DNA from: Azospirillum sp. CAG:239
Lineage (GTDB): Bacteria; Pseudomonadota; Alphaproteobacteria; RF32; CAG-239
Assembly (NCBI GenBank): GCA_000436375.1
Contig: FR885491.1
Coordinates: 1 to 33,747 of the forward strand
Direction of reading: 5' to 3'
Length of the DNA stretch: 33,747 nt
Positions 24,874 through 31,803 of this stretch are shown here, one piece after another; within the stretch, counting starts at the first letter, position 1, and each line of letters starts with the position of its first letter. A model generated the notes under the pieces. It did no database searches. It was not told the DNA's origin and worked only from the letters and a program-made list of their open reading frames with translations. Position numbers and translations under genes: made by a program.

Positions 24874-24896
24874 GCCTGTTTTTACAATTTTGTCAA
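24868..24896 (-). promoter_or_regulatory. Predicted strong promoter of pair B
   Basis: A perfect TTGACA (24896-24891) lies 17 nt before AATAAT (24873-24868), one mismatch from consensus. The transcription start falls inside the hairpin, so the new transcript would lack its 5' arm and escape that terminator. Confidence 0.72.
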
Positions 24897-24903
24897 TTTT
24901 TCT

Positions 24904-25530
24904 TTAAGCGGAACGCAAAAATTCCTGAATCGGACGATACGACTTGCGGTGCTCGGGAGTCACACCGTGCCGTTTCAGCCCGTCAATATGCGCTTTCGTA
25001 CCATAACCGGCATTTTTTTCAAAAGCATAATAGGGATATTTCTGCGCCAGCTCCCGCATCAGGCGGTCACGATAAACCTTGGCGGCGATTGACGCGGCGG
25101 CGATTGACATACAGCGCGCATCACCTTTGACAACGGTTTGGGTGCGGCAGGGAAAATCCTTCGGCGTCTGATTGCCGTCAATAATCGCAAATTCCGGTTT
25201 TTCCTTCAATGCTTCAACGGCTCTTTTCATGGCTGCAAAAGTGGCCTGAAGAATGTTGCAGCGGTCAATTTCCTCGGCACTTGCCTGTCCGATGCCGATA
25301 AACAGACGGCCGTTTTTCTCCTCTTCCCGCAGTTTTTCATACAACAGCTCGCGTTTTTTGGCCGAAATCTTTTTGGAGTCGTCCAAACCCTTCAGCAATT
25401 CGTCGCCAAGATTCCGGTCACGGATAATCACGGCTCCGGCCACCACCGGCCCGGCCCATGGCCCCCGCCCCGCTTCGTCGACGCCGGCCACCATGCAGTT
25501 CAGACTGTCTTCTATTTCAAAATCAGGCAT
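24904..25530 (-). CDS. rnhB: Ribonuclease HII
   Basis: A 208-residue enzyme cleaving the RNA strand of RNA-DNA hybrids and removing single ribonucleotides from DNA. VAGVDEAGRGPWAGPVVAGAV (14-34, given in part) contains Asp18 and Glu19; Asp118 (AIIDGN) and Asp137 (VKGDA) complete the metal site. SIAAASIAAKVYRDRLM and KNAGYGTKAHIDGL are typical. Length is normal. The ATG follows AAGGAG, and a TTGACA promoter with a leader of about 20 nt lies just upstream, after the terminator of the HAM1-like gene. It is followed by a hairpin terminator. Confidence 0.96.
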   Translation of the reverse strand: MPDFEIEDSLNCMVAGVDEAGRGPWAGPVVAGAVIIRDRNLGDELLKGLDDSKKISAKKRELLYEKLREEEKNGRLFIGIGQASAEEIDRCNILQATFAAMKRAVEALKEKPEFAIIDGNQTPKDFPCRTQTVVKGDARCMSIAAASIAAKVYRDRLMRELAQKYPYYAFEKNAGYGTKAHIDGLKRHGVTPEHRKSYRPIQEFLRSA

Positions 25531-25554
25531 TTCAGGCTCCTTTGCTATACGGCT

Positions 25555-25583
25555 AATCTAAATTAATCCGCCGCGGCTGTCAA
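25555..25583 (-). promoter_or_regulatory. Predicted promoter of rnhB
   Basis: A perfect TTGACA (25583-25578) lies 17 nt before TAGATT (25560-25555). The start would be about 18 nt before the ATG of rnhB. It lies directly after the terminator of the preceding gene. Confidence 0.65.
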
Positions 25584-25589
25584 CCGGCA

Positions 25590-25620
25590 CAAAAAAAGAG
25601 GTTCATAAAAGAACCCCTTT
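25590..25620 (-). terminator. Intrinsic terminator after HAM1-like gene
   Basis: GGGGTTC pairs with GAACCTC (one G-U) across a 6-nt loop, followed by seven T residues on the minus strand. It lies about 20 nt after the stop. Confidence 0.85.
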
Positions 25621-25640
25621 GCTTTCCGGAACCGGTCCGT

Positions 25641-26243
25641 CTATTCGTGCACCAAATAAGCGGCCAGTTTGTACAGCGCTTTTCCGACATGGGAAATATT
25701 GTTTTTTTCCTCAATCGGAAACTGCGCCAGTGTCAGGCCATATCCCTCCGGCATAAATATCCGTTCAAAGTCGCTTCCTGCTTCCGAACACCTATCAGGC
25801 GCAATGCTTCCGCGGACTTCGCCCAAAAACATCTCCGCCTCCTGTTTTTTGTCTCCGCCGGAAGGACGGGCAAAAACCAGAACACAGGTCATCAACGCGT
25901 TGCGCTCGCCTTCCGCCTTCTGTTTCAGTGCCAGCAGAATATCATCCATGGCCTCGTCCGAAGTTCTGTCGCCGGTCAAAACATTGGCGGCAAACCCCGG
26001 ACGTCCGCCCAATGCGTTCACGGCCAGCATACAGTCGTCGCAAATGCAGCATTCTCCGGTCAGATTGGCAACTTCCAAAGCAACCAGAGCGCCTATATTT
26101 TTGGCGGCCTCTCTGATTTCGTTCAAATTTCCGATTTCCGCGTTTTCAAGCGAAATAACCTCGATTCCGAATTTTTTCAACACTTCTTCAGCCTCAGCCG
26201 TTTTTTCCTGACTGCGGCTGCACACAATAATTTTTTTTACCAT
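25641..26243 (-). CDS. Diverged HAM1/RdgB-like nucleotide pyrophosphatase
   Basis: A 200-residue protein with the overall plan of non-canonical purine NTP pyrophosphatases (RdgB/HAM1), which hydrolyse XTP and dITP. It keeps CDDCMLAVNALGGRPGFAANVLTG (68 onward, in place of ADDSGLxVDALxGxPGxxSAR), with both aspartates 69-70, and a C-terminal ISHVGKAL. However, the N-terminal TGNxxK loop reads CSRSQEK (8-14), the FENA motif is missing, FGYDPIF is replaced by SDFERIF, and SHRG is SHVG. Substrate choice may therefore differ from RdgB, or activity be lost. The ATG 26243 has no Shine-Dalgarno; a TTG two codons earlier is possible. Confidence 0.72.
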   Translation of the reverse strand: MVKKIIVCSRSQEKTAEAEEVLKKFGIEVISLENAEIGNLNEIREAAKNIGALVALEVANLTGECCICDDCMLAVNALGGRPGFAANVLTGDRTSDEAMDDILLALKQKAEGERNALMTCVLVFARPSGGDKKQEAEMFLGEVRGSIAPDRCSEAGSDFERIFMPEGYGLTLAQFPIEEKNNISHVGKALYKLAAYLVHE

Positions 26244-26355
26244 AATCAATCTATCAGTTTAATTTTACCGCGAAACTTTTACCCTTTTTCTTTCCGCTCC
26301 GCAACTATTTTTTGTCAAATTCAACATATTTTCGAAACTTTCCCTCCAATAAGCC

Positions 26356-26384
26356 TTGACAAAAACTTTTTCCGGAACTACAAC
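26356..26384 (+). promoter_or_regulatory. Predicted promoter of the degenerate M16 gene
   Basis: A perfect TTGACA (26356-26361) lies 17 nt before TACAAC (26379-26384). The expected leader is about 29 nt, A/T-rich, with TTAACATATT near its beginning and no Shine-Dalgarno. Confidence 0.6.
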
Positions 26385-26419
26385 ATTACCCGTGTTTAAC
26401 ATATTAATTTAAATATTTT

Positions 26420-27595
26420 ATGGAATCTAAAATTAAATTGGAAAACGGAGTCACTCTGATTACACATCTCAGCACTCCACGCGAAAAAAATGTAAACTTC
26501 TGCTTGGCAGTAGGTGTAGGACACAATCACGAGACCAAAGAAAATCTTGGTATCTCGGCGCTTTTTGAAAAGCTGCTCCTCAGTCGTACCAAAGGCATAA
26601 TCGCAGATTACGCCGGCACAATGACCTACTACTATCTGGAAGTACCCGTTGAAAAAGTGCCCGACGCCATTGCCGCTCTGGCCGGAATGGTAACCAAAAC
26701 TTCTTTCTCTGACAAGGAAATCGAAGCTGCCAAAGCCGACATTATCCAGCACACGAAAGATATGTTCCCAATTCCGCGCCGCCAGCTGAAGCTGCTCTAC
26801 AAACACACCGCTTACGGTGTTGCAGACATCAACTGGGACATGGAAGGCTACATAAACTCGGTATCCCGTTTCACCAACGAAGACCTGCAGGCTTTTGCCA
26901 AACAGTTCTACGTAACGCACAACATGGCGCTTCTGGTTGGCGGAAACATCAATGCGGACGAAATTGCCGCCCGTGCCGAAAAAGCCTTTGTCGACCTGCC
27001 GAAAGGCAAGAAAAACAAAGTGCAGAAAGACATCTATACCGGTGGTTTCGCAACGATTCCCGCACAGCAGCAGTCGTTGTTCTACTTCGGTTTTGATATC
27101 TCCGGCATCCGCAACGCCGAGCTTGCCGTGCTTATCAAACTGTTGAACGGCCGTCTGGAACGCTCTTTCATCGGCAGCGACGTTTTAAGCGACGTCCGCA
27201 TTGCCGGCTACTATGGCCGCCGCACACTGCAGATATCAATTAAGACTCAGCAGAAAAACATTGGCGAAATTCTCGACACCGTCTGCCGAAACATCATTCG
27301 CATCAAAACCGAAAAGGCCAGCCCGCGCCGCATGGAACGCTCGCGCAATCTGGCAATGACCGGTTACATGGAAATGTTCGGTTCCGAGATTGCCCGCAGC
27401 CGTGAGGTCAGCTGGCAGATTTTCTCGCAAGGCGAAATGTTCGACATTCAGGAACTGATGTTCGCAATTCCTGAAGTTTCCGCCCGCAACATCCGCGAAG
27501 CTGCAGAAAAAATCTTCAGCACGCCGATGACTTTGGTTTGCAGCAGCGACCAGCCGGTTGACTATCAGGCTCTTTGCACTCAAATCAGACAGTAA
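26420..27595 (+). CDS. M16-fold protein without zinc site
   Basis: A 391-residue protein with the M16 peptidase fold but no catalytic site: at the HXXEH position it reads ALFEK (47-51), keeping only the glutamate. It starts KLENGVTLITH like M16 proteins, and FYVTHNMALLVGGNINADEI (163-182) matches the usual YYxPxNxxLxVxGD region. There is no signal peptide or membrane segment, so it may be cytoplasmic, unlike the other two M16 genes. Codon use is distinctive: 14 of 18 phenylalanines are TTC, suggesting high expression. It is a single gene with its own promoter and terminator. A scaffold, chaperone or partner role is inference. Confidence 0.8.
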   Translation: MESKIKLENGVTLITHLSTPREKNVNFCLAVGVGHNHETKENLGISALFEKLLLSRTKGIIADYAGTMTYYYLEVPVEKVPDAIAALAGMVTKTSFSDKEIEAAKADIIQHTKDMFPIPRRQLKLLYKHTAYGVADINWDMEGYINSVSRFTNEDLQAFAKQFYVTHNMALLVGGNINADEIAARAEKAFVDLPKGKKNKVQKDIYTGGFATIPAQQQSLFYFGFDISGIRNAELAVLIKLLNGRLERSFIGSDVLSDVRIAGYYGRRTLQISIKTQQKNIGEILDTVCRNIIRIKTEKASPRRMERSRNLAMTGYMEMFGSEIARSREVSWQIFSQGEMFDIQELMFAIPEVSARNIREAAEKIFSTPMTLVCSSDQPVDYQALCTQIRQ

Positions 27596-27616
27596 AAAAA
27601 ATTATTAACCCTAAAC

Positions 27617-27648
27617 AAAGCCCTCATTTATGAGGGCTTTGCCTTTTT
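27617..27648 (+). terminator. Intrinsic terminator after degenerate M16 gene
   Basis: AAAGCCCTCA pairs exactly with TGAGGGCTTT around a 4-nt loop, followed by GCCTTTTT. It starts about 20 nt after the stop codon on the plus strand. Confidence 0.92.
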
Positions 27649-27652
27649 AAAT

Positions 27653-27964
27653 TCAATGGCGGACAATGCGCAGCCCTTCCCGTTCGGCTTCGACCAAACC
27701 GCCGTCGACAACCGCCACGTTGAAAAAGCCGTTTTTCTCAAACAGCTCGGCCGCCCGCTGCGAACGTGATCCGGAATGGCAAATGATATTCAGCGTTTTG
27801 CTGCCGTCCAGATTATGCTCATAAACAAAGTCTCTGGGATTAAGTTTGCTCAGCTCTTCGTTAAAAAAAGGCAGCGACAACGCCTCTTCCCTGATTTCAT
27901 CCGGCGTCCGTACGTCCAGAATCAGCGACTGCTCGGTCAGCCGCTCCGGTTTTACATATTTCAT
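27653..27964 (-). CDS. Rhodanese-domain protein
   Basis: A 103-residue single-domain rhodanese. LILDVRTPDEIREEAL (14-29) opens the domain, and the active-site loop CHSGSRS (62-68) has Cys62 as the persulfide-carrying residue, followed by RAAELFEKNGFFNVAVVDGGL. Such proteins move sulfane sulfur in the cytoplasm; the acceptor is unknown. The six-residue loop has a small, basic-Arg composition as in sulfurtransferases rather than Cdc25-like phosphatases. The ATG follows AAGGAGGA. It is convergent with the M16-fold gene, sharing the intergenic terminator region. Confidence 0.92.
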   Translation of the reverse strand: MKYVKPERLTEQSLILDVRTPDEIREEALSLPFFNEELSKLNPRDFVYEHNLDGSKTLNIICHSGSRSQRAAELFEKNGFFNVAVVDGGLVEAEREGLRIVRH

Positions 27965-28104
27965 AGTTCCTCCTTGTCTGCAAGAATAACACCGTCAATA
28001 TATAAAACTTTGCGACACGGCTTTTAAGCTCGACTTTCTTTTTAAATTGCAAAAAAACAAAATCTGTGTTATCCGAAAAATGAACTTGAACTATCGGAGA
28101 CTGC

Positions 28105-28302
28105 AAAAAGAAAAAACTTATTGCCGCCGCGCTGCTTGCGCTTGGACTTTCGGCCTGCACCAACGCCGGACCTTTCGTCACTTCGATTTCGTCCGACGGC
28201 AACAACGGCCTCATCGTCGAAAAATGCCAGCTGCACATGAACGCCTTTATGGGAACGGTTTCCAACAAAAACTGCACCAATACGCAGATCAGACTGCACT
28301 GA
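28105..28302 (+). CDS. Small lipoprotein frame lacking a canonical start codon
   Basis: About 65 codons encode a clear lipoprotein: KKKKLIAAALLALGLSAC, with lipobox LSAC, then a short mature part (TNAGPFVTSISSDGNNG, with two further cysteines, ending QIRLH). It resembles small TRL-like lipoproteins only loosely. A GGAG lies at 28096-28099, and the codon at the proper distance (28105-28107) is AAA rather than ATG; no ATG, GTG or TTG exists in frame back to the stop at 28087. An ATG at 28080 is one frame off, across an A-rich tract. It could be a pseudogene, a sequence error or a non-canonical start. A possible promoter is TTGCAA-N17-TATCCG at 28047-28075. A strong terminator follows. Confidence 0.5.
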   Translation, partial: KKKKLIAAALLALGLSACTNAGPFVTSISSDGNNGLIVEKCQLHMNAFMGTVSNKNCTNTQIRLH

Positions 28303-28305
28303 AAT

Positions 28306-28335
28306 AAAAAAAGGCCGTAGCAACGGCCTTTTTTT
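28306..28335. terminator. Bidirectional terminator between lipoprotein and ABC transporter
   Basis: AAAAAAAGGCCGT pairs exactly with ACGGCCTTTTTTT around a 4-nt loop. The T run serves the plus-strand lipoprotein frame, and the A run gives a T tract for the minus-strand ABC gene, whose stop codon overlaps it. Confidence 0.9.
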
Positions 28336-30103
28336 ATTTCAACTGCGTCCGGTACAAAGAAGCGTAAATGCTTCCTTCTTTTGCCATCAGTTCGTCATGG
28401 CTGCCGGTTTCGACGATCTCACCGTAATTTACTACCACGATTTTGTCCGCGTTGCGAACCGTCGACAGCCTGTGCGCAATAATAAACACCGTGCGGTCTT
28501 TCATCAGATTGTCAATCGCTTCCTGAACCACGGCTTCCGATTTGTTGTCCAGAGCCGACGTTGCCTCATCCAATACGACAATCGGCGCATTTTTGATAAA
28601 TGCCCGCGCTATTGCAATCCGCTGTTTCTGTCCGCCGGAAAGCAATACGCCGCGCTCGCCGATTTGTGTGTCCAACCCCTGATCAAGCGAACGGATAAAC
28701 TCTTCCAGACAGGCGCTTTTTACCGCTGCGTCAATCTGCGCCTGCGTTGCCGTCTCGTCGCCGAGCAGAATGTTTTCCCGGATAGAACCGTCAAACAGAA
28801 AATTATCCTGAAAAACGACGGCAATCTTGTCCCGCAGCGAATTAAGTTCCAAATCGCGAACGTCAATGCCGTCAATCGTCAGCGAACCGAAAGTAATGTC
28901 GTAAAAACGCGGAAGAAGGTTGACCAGTGTCGTTTTGCCGCCGCCCGAGTTGCCCACCAGCGCAATCGTCTGTCCGACCTTAACCGCCAGATTGATGTGT
29001 TTCAAGACCGGTTTGCCCTTCACATATTCGAAACAGACGTCTTTATATTCTATGCCCTTTTTAATTTTATCCAGTTTTTTCGCGTCCGGCTTGCTCACAA
29101 TCCGCGGCGAACTCTCCAGCAGCCCGAATACGCGCTCCATTGCCATTAACGCCATCTGCACGTTGTTATAATTGTTGCCGATAGACTTAATCGGGTTGTA
29201 CAGCATAACCAGCGCCGTAATGAACGATACGAAATTTCCCGCCGAAATCTGGTGCGTCACAATCAGATAACTGCCCAGCCAGATAACGCAGGCAATACCC
29301 AGCGAAACGATAAAGTGCATCAGCGGCGACATCATTCCCGTCCGCTGAATCATCTTAATTCCGAGCTTGAACACGGAACGCAGCGTCTCGCGAAAACGCT
29401 GTCCCTGATATTGATACAGGTTGTAAGAAGTAATAATGCGGTTGCCGCTGAAAGTTTCGTTGTAATATTTCATGACCGCGGCACCCGAAAAAATCGTCTT
29501 GTCCATAACCGACTTAATTTTGCGACGCACCGTCGTCAGCGGGTACAACGCGCCGAACAGCACGATAACCGCCACAATCGCCAGCTGCCATGAATTGTAA
29601 AACAACACGGCAATCAGCGACAAAGATGAAAAAACGCGGGTCGTAAACAGTTTGAGGTTGGATAACAGCCCGTTGCAGGCCAAATCGACGTCATTGTTAA
29701 ACCGGAACAGCACGTCGCCCGAGTTCGTCTTGTCAAAATACGCGGCGTCATAAGTCATCAGCTTGTCAAACAGGTCTGTCTTCACATCATTGGCTATTTT
29801 GCGCCCGACCCAGGTATTCATATAAGTCGCCGCATAGTTGAGCAGACTCTGCAACAGGCTGAAAAGAATAATCAAAATCGGAATATACGCCGTCGACGAC
29901 GTACTTTTTTCCACCATTACCACATCCATATACGGTTTCAGCGACCAGGCGATTACCGCGTCCATCGAACCGATGGGAATGGTAATCAGCACGGCCAGCA
30001 GCGCCCTTATCCAGTAAGGGCGCACATACGGCAGAATCTTCCGGTAGTTCTGCACGGCATAAAGAGAATTGATTTTATCGCTGAGTTTCTTGAAAATGTT
30101 CAT
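28334..30103 (-). CDS. ABC exporter, MsbA-like (fused membrane and ATPase domains)
   Basis: A 589-residue half-transporter working as a homodimer in the inner membrane. Six membrane helices fill about residues 25-310. The ATPase domain has Walker A GNSGGGKTT (384-392), signature LSGGQ (488-492), Walker B IVVLDE (508-513) and the switch histidine in IAHRLS (544). The layout is that of lipid A flippase MsbA and related lipid-linked glycan exporters. It is the last gene of the glycan operon, so export of a lipid-linked saccharide is a reasonable inference. The ATG 30103 is preferred over a TTG 15 nt upstream. The ribosome site is weak (AAGAAAGA). Confidence 0.92.
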   Translation of the reverse strand: MNIFKKLSDKINSLYAVQNYRKILPYVRPYWIRALLAVLITIPIGSMDAVIAWSLKPYMDVVMVEKSTSSTAYIPILIILFSLLQSLLNYAATYMNTWVGRKIANDVKTDLFDKLMTYDAAYFDKTNSGDVLFRFNNDVDLACNGLLSNLKLFTTRVFSSLSLIAVLFYNSWQLAIVAVIVLFGALYPLTTVRRKIKSVMDKTIFSGAAVMKYYNETFSGNRIITSYNLYQYQGQRFRETLRSVFKLGIKMIQRTGMMSPLMHFIVSLGIACVIWLGSYLIVTHQISAGNFVSFITALVMLYNPIKSIGNNYNNVQMALMAMERVFGLLESSPRIVSKPDAKKLDKIKKGIEYKDVCFEYVKGKPVLKHINLAVKVGQTIALVGNSGGGKTTLVNLLPRFYDITFGSLTIDGIDVRDLELNSLRDKIAVVFQDNFLFDGSIRENILLGDETATQAQIDAAVKSACLEEFIRSLDQGLDTQIGERGVLLSGGQKQRIAIARAFIKNAPIVVLDEATSALDNKSEAVVQEAIDNLMKDRTVFIIAHRLSTVRNADKIVVVNYGEIVETGSHDELMAKEGSIYASLYRTQLK

Positions 30104-30126
30104 CTTATCTTTCTTCAAACGGCTGA

Positions 30127-30798
30127 CTATTCGAAATTATATTTGTATTTTTCATAATCGGCAAGGAGTTCTTCCGCATTAATGTCTTTTTTAATCCGAA
30201 AAACGCACAAACTGTCCGCCCTCTCAACCTTGTCCAGATATTTCACTATCGGATGATATTTCCCGCGGAACCGGAAGTCATGGACGGCAATGAGCGGATT
30301 GTTCCCGCGCTGATGAATAATCGAAGCCAACACGCAGGCAACCCGGAAACGCCCGTCGGCCAGTATCAGGTCAAATTTTTGCGCCGTCTGCCTGAAAACC
30401 GCCTGCGAATAATCCGGAAACTTTTCACGCGCGCTTTCGTTGACCGGATATCCGCATTCTCCGAGCGGACCGATATCGGCCTGGCAGATTTTAAGGCGGC
30501 CGCAGGCTTCGGCTTTGGCAATCACGTTTTTCCGGCGCAAGAACTCAAGCCAGCGGCTGTTGGCCTCCACGCTGCACACTTTTCCGCCCGAATTGCGCAA
30601 ATAAAAAATCGTGCTGCCGCCCATGCCGAACTCCAGATAATTCCGGCTTTTCAGCACATATTTTTCAAAACATTTGCGCTCACGCCCGGTCATGATAAAA
30701 TCATAATCGGGAGCCGACTTGTTGCGAATGCTGATTTTAAGCCCAAGTACGACAAAAACCGTATGTTTTATCCGCTTGATTCTGTAAAACGGCCTCAC
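30127..30798 (-). CDS. Rossmann-fold, methyltransferase-like protein of glycan locus
   Basis: A 223-residue protein with a basic N-terminus. NYLEFGMGGSTIFYLR (53-68) looks like a SAM-binding loop followed by KVCSVEANSRWLEFLR, where an acidic residue would bind the ribose; FDLILADGRFR (141-151) resembles motif IV. This layout fits class I SAM-dependent methyltransferases, as in polysaccharide clusters, but the family is not certain. It starts with GTG, overlapping the radical SAM stop as GTGA, with GAGGAG nine bases before. The target is unknown; a sugar of the glycan made here is a reasonable guess. Confidence 0.6.
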   Translation of the reverse strand: MRPFYRIKRIKHTVFVVLGLKISIRNKSAPDYDFIMTGRERKCFEKYVLKSRNYLEFGMGGSTIFYLRNSGGKVCSVEANSRWLEFLRRKNVIAKAEACGRLKICQADIGPLGECGYPVNESAREKFPDYSQAVFRQTAQKFDLILADGRFRVACVLASIIHQRGNNPLIAVHDFRFRGKYHPIVKYLDKVERADSLCVFRIKKDINAEELLADYEKYKYNFE

Positions 30799-31796
30799 TT
30801 TTTATACTCCTCAATCTCTTCAAGAGTCAAATAAGACTTGGTTTCCTTCATGATTTTGTAACGTTGGCAGTTCACACAGGGGTTGTCCGTTTCCGGCCCG
30901 AAGTTAAGCAGCATTTTCTGCGCCTCTCTGAACCGGCGCGAACCGAGCGCTTTTTCCAGTCCGCATTCAAAAACATTAACTCCGAAATCGTCCTTATACA
31001 TATTGCAGCAGCCGAGCAGACGTCCGTCCCAGTTTATGGCCGGCGCTTTCCACAAAGCCATGCACATGCTCCGGCTGTATGACTTTCCTTCATGCTCCAG
31101 ATATTCGGCACGCGACACATATTTAAGCCCTGTTTCCCTTTTGACAAACTCGACGTCTTCAACCGGCGAAAAATTTCCGTCATAGTTCAGCTTAAAAAAC
31201 ACATTTGAAAAACCAAGCTCCGGCGCCATTTTCTTTACCAGAGGAATTTCCTCTTCATTATGCCCGAAAATAATAAACTGCCACGAAAGCCTCGGATACG
31301 GACTGTTGTATTTTCGCTTGAGTTCATTCAGTTTCTTTACGTTTTCAAAAACCCTGTCCAGACAACCGCCGACCCGGTATTTTTCATAGGCGGCCTGCGT
31401 AGCGCCGTCAATCGACAGCGTCAGTCCCTTGAACCGAAAATGAACCAGAGCATCCAGCGCCTCATCGGAAACATTGTTAAAATTTGCGCCGCTCCAGGCC
31501 GTCAGCGCCACACGTTTATGAAAGGCATATTCCATGATTGCAGGCAAATCCTTATTCAGAAAAATTTCCCCGCTGTTGGAAATCTCAATCTCCTTAACAT
31601 ACGGATGCCGATCCACAAAGCGCATAAAATCGGCAAACCTGAGATAGCCGATGCCAACCGTATTAACATCGTTACGCATATAACAGCATTTGCACTTCAG
31701 CTGACAGAGCGTACAACTCTCCAAACGGACTTTGGACGGCAGATAAACGGCATCCGCATATTTTTCGTACAAATCGCCCGTTCCGCCTGAATTCAT
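30795..31796 (-). CDS. Radical SAM protein with SPASM-like C-terminus
   Basis: A 333-residue iron-sulfur enzyme. The radical SAM cluster motif CxxxCxxC is CQLKCKCC (31-38), preceded by another cysteine (28), and followed by EIEISNSGEIFLN and LTLSIDGATQAAYEKYR typical of the barrel. The C-terminal third holds spaced cysteines (CMALW, GCCNMYKDDF, FECGLEKAL, NPCVNC), the SPASM pattern binding extra clusters. SPASM enzymes usually modify peptides, but related ones act in carbohydrate and cofactor pathways. The ATG follows AGGAAAG. It is in the middle of the glycan operon, 7 nt after the glycosyltransferase gene. The substrate cannot be assigned. Confidence 0.88.
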   Translation of the reverse strand: MNSGGTGDLYEKYADAVYLPSKVRLESCTLCQLKCKCCYMRNDVNTVGIGYLRFADFMRFVDRHPYVKEIEISNSGEIFLNKDLPAIMEYAFHKRVALTAWSGANFNNVSDEALDALVHFRFKGLTLSIDGATQAAYEKYRVGGCLDRVFENVKKLNELKRKYNSPYPRLSWQFIIFGHNEEEIPLVKKMAPELGFSNVFFKLNYDGNFSPVEDVEFVKRETGLKYVSRAEYLEHEGKSYSRSMCMALWKAPAINWDGRLLGCCNMYKDDFGVNVFECGLEKALGSRRFREAQKMLLNFGPETDNPCVNCQRYKIMKETKSYLTLEEIEEYKK

Positions 31797-31803
31797 AGCT
31801 TTC

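Noticed and set aside
28080-28116. Programmed frameshift on the A-rich tract joining ATG 28080 to the lipoprotein frame
   Set aside because: The ATG has no ribosome site and lies at or before the likely transcription start, and the shift needed is +1 on a tract not typical of +1 sites. A sequence error or lost start is simpler.
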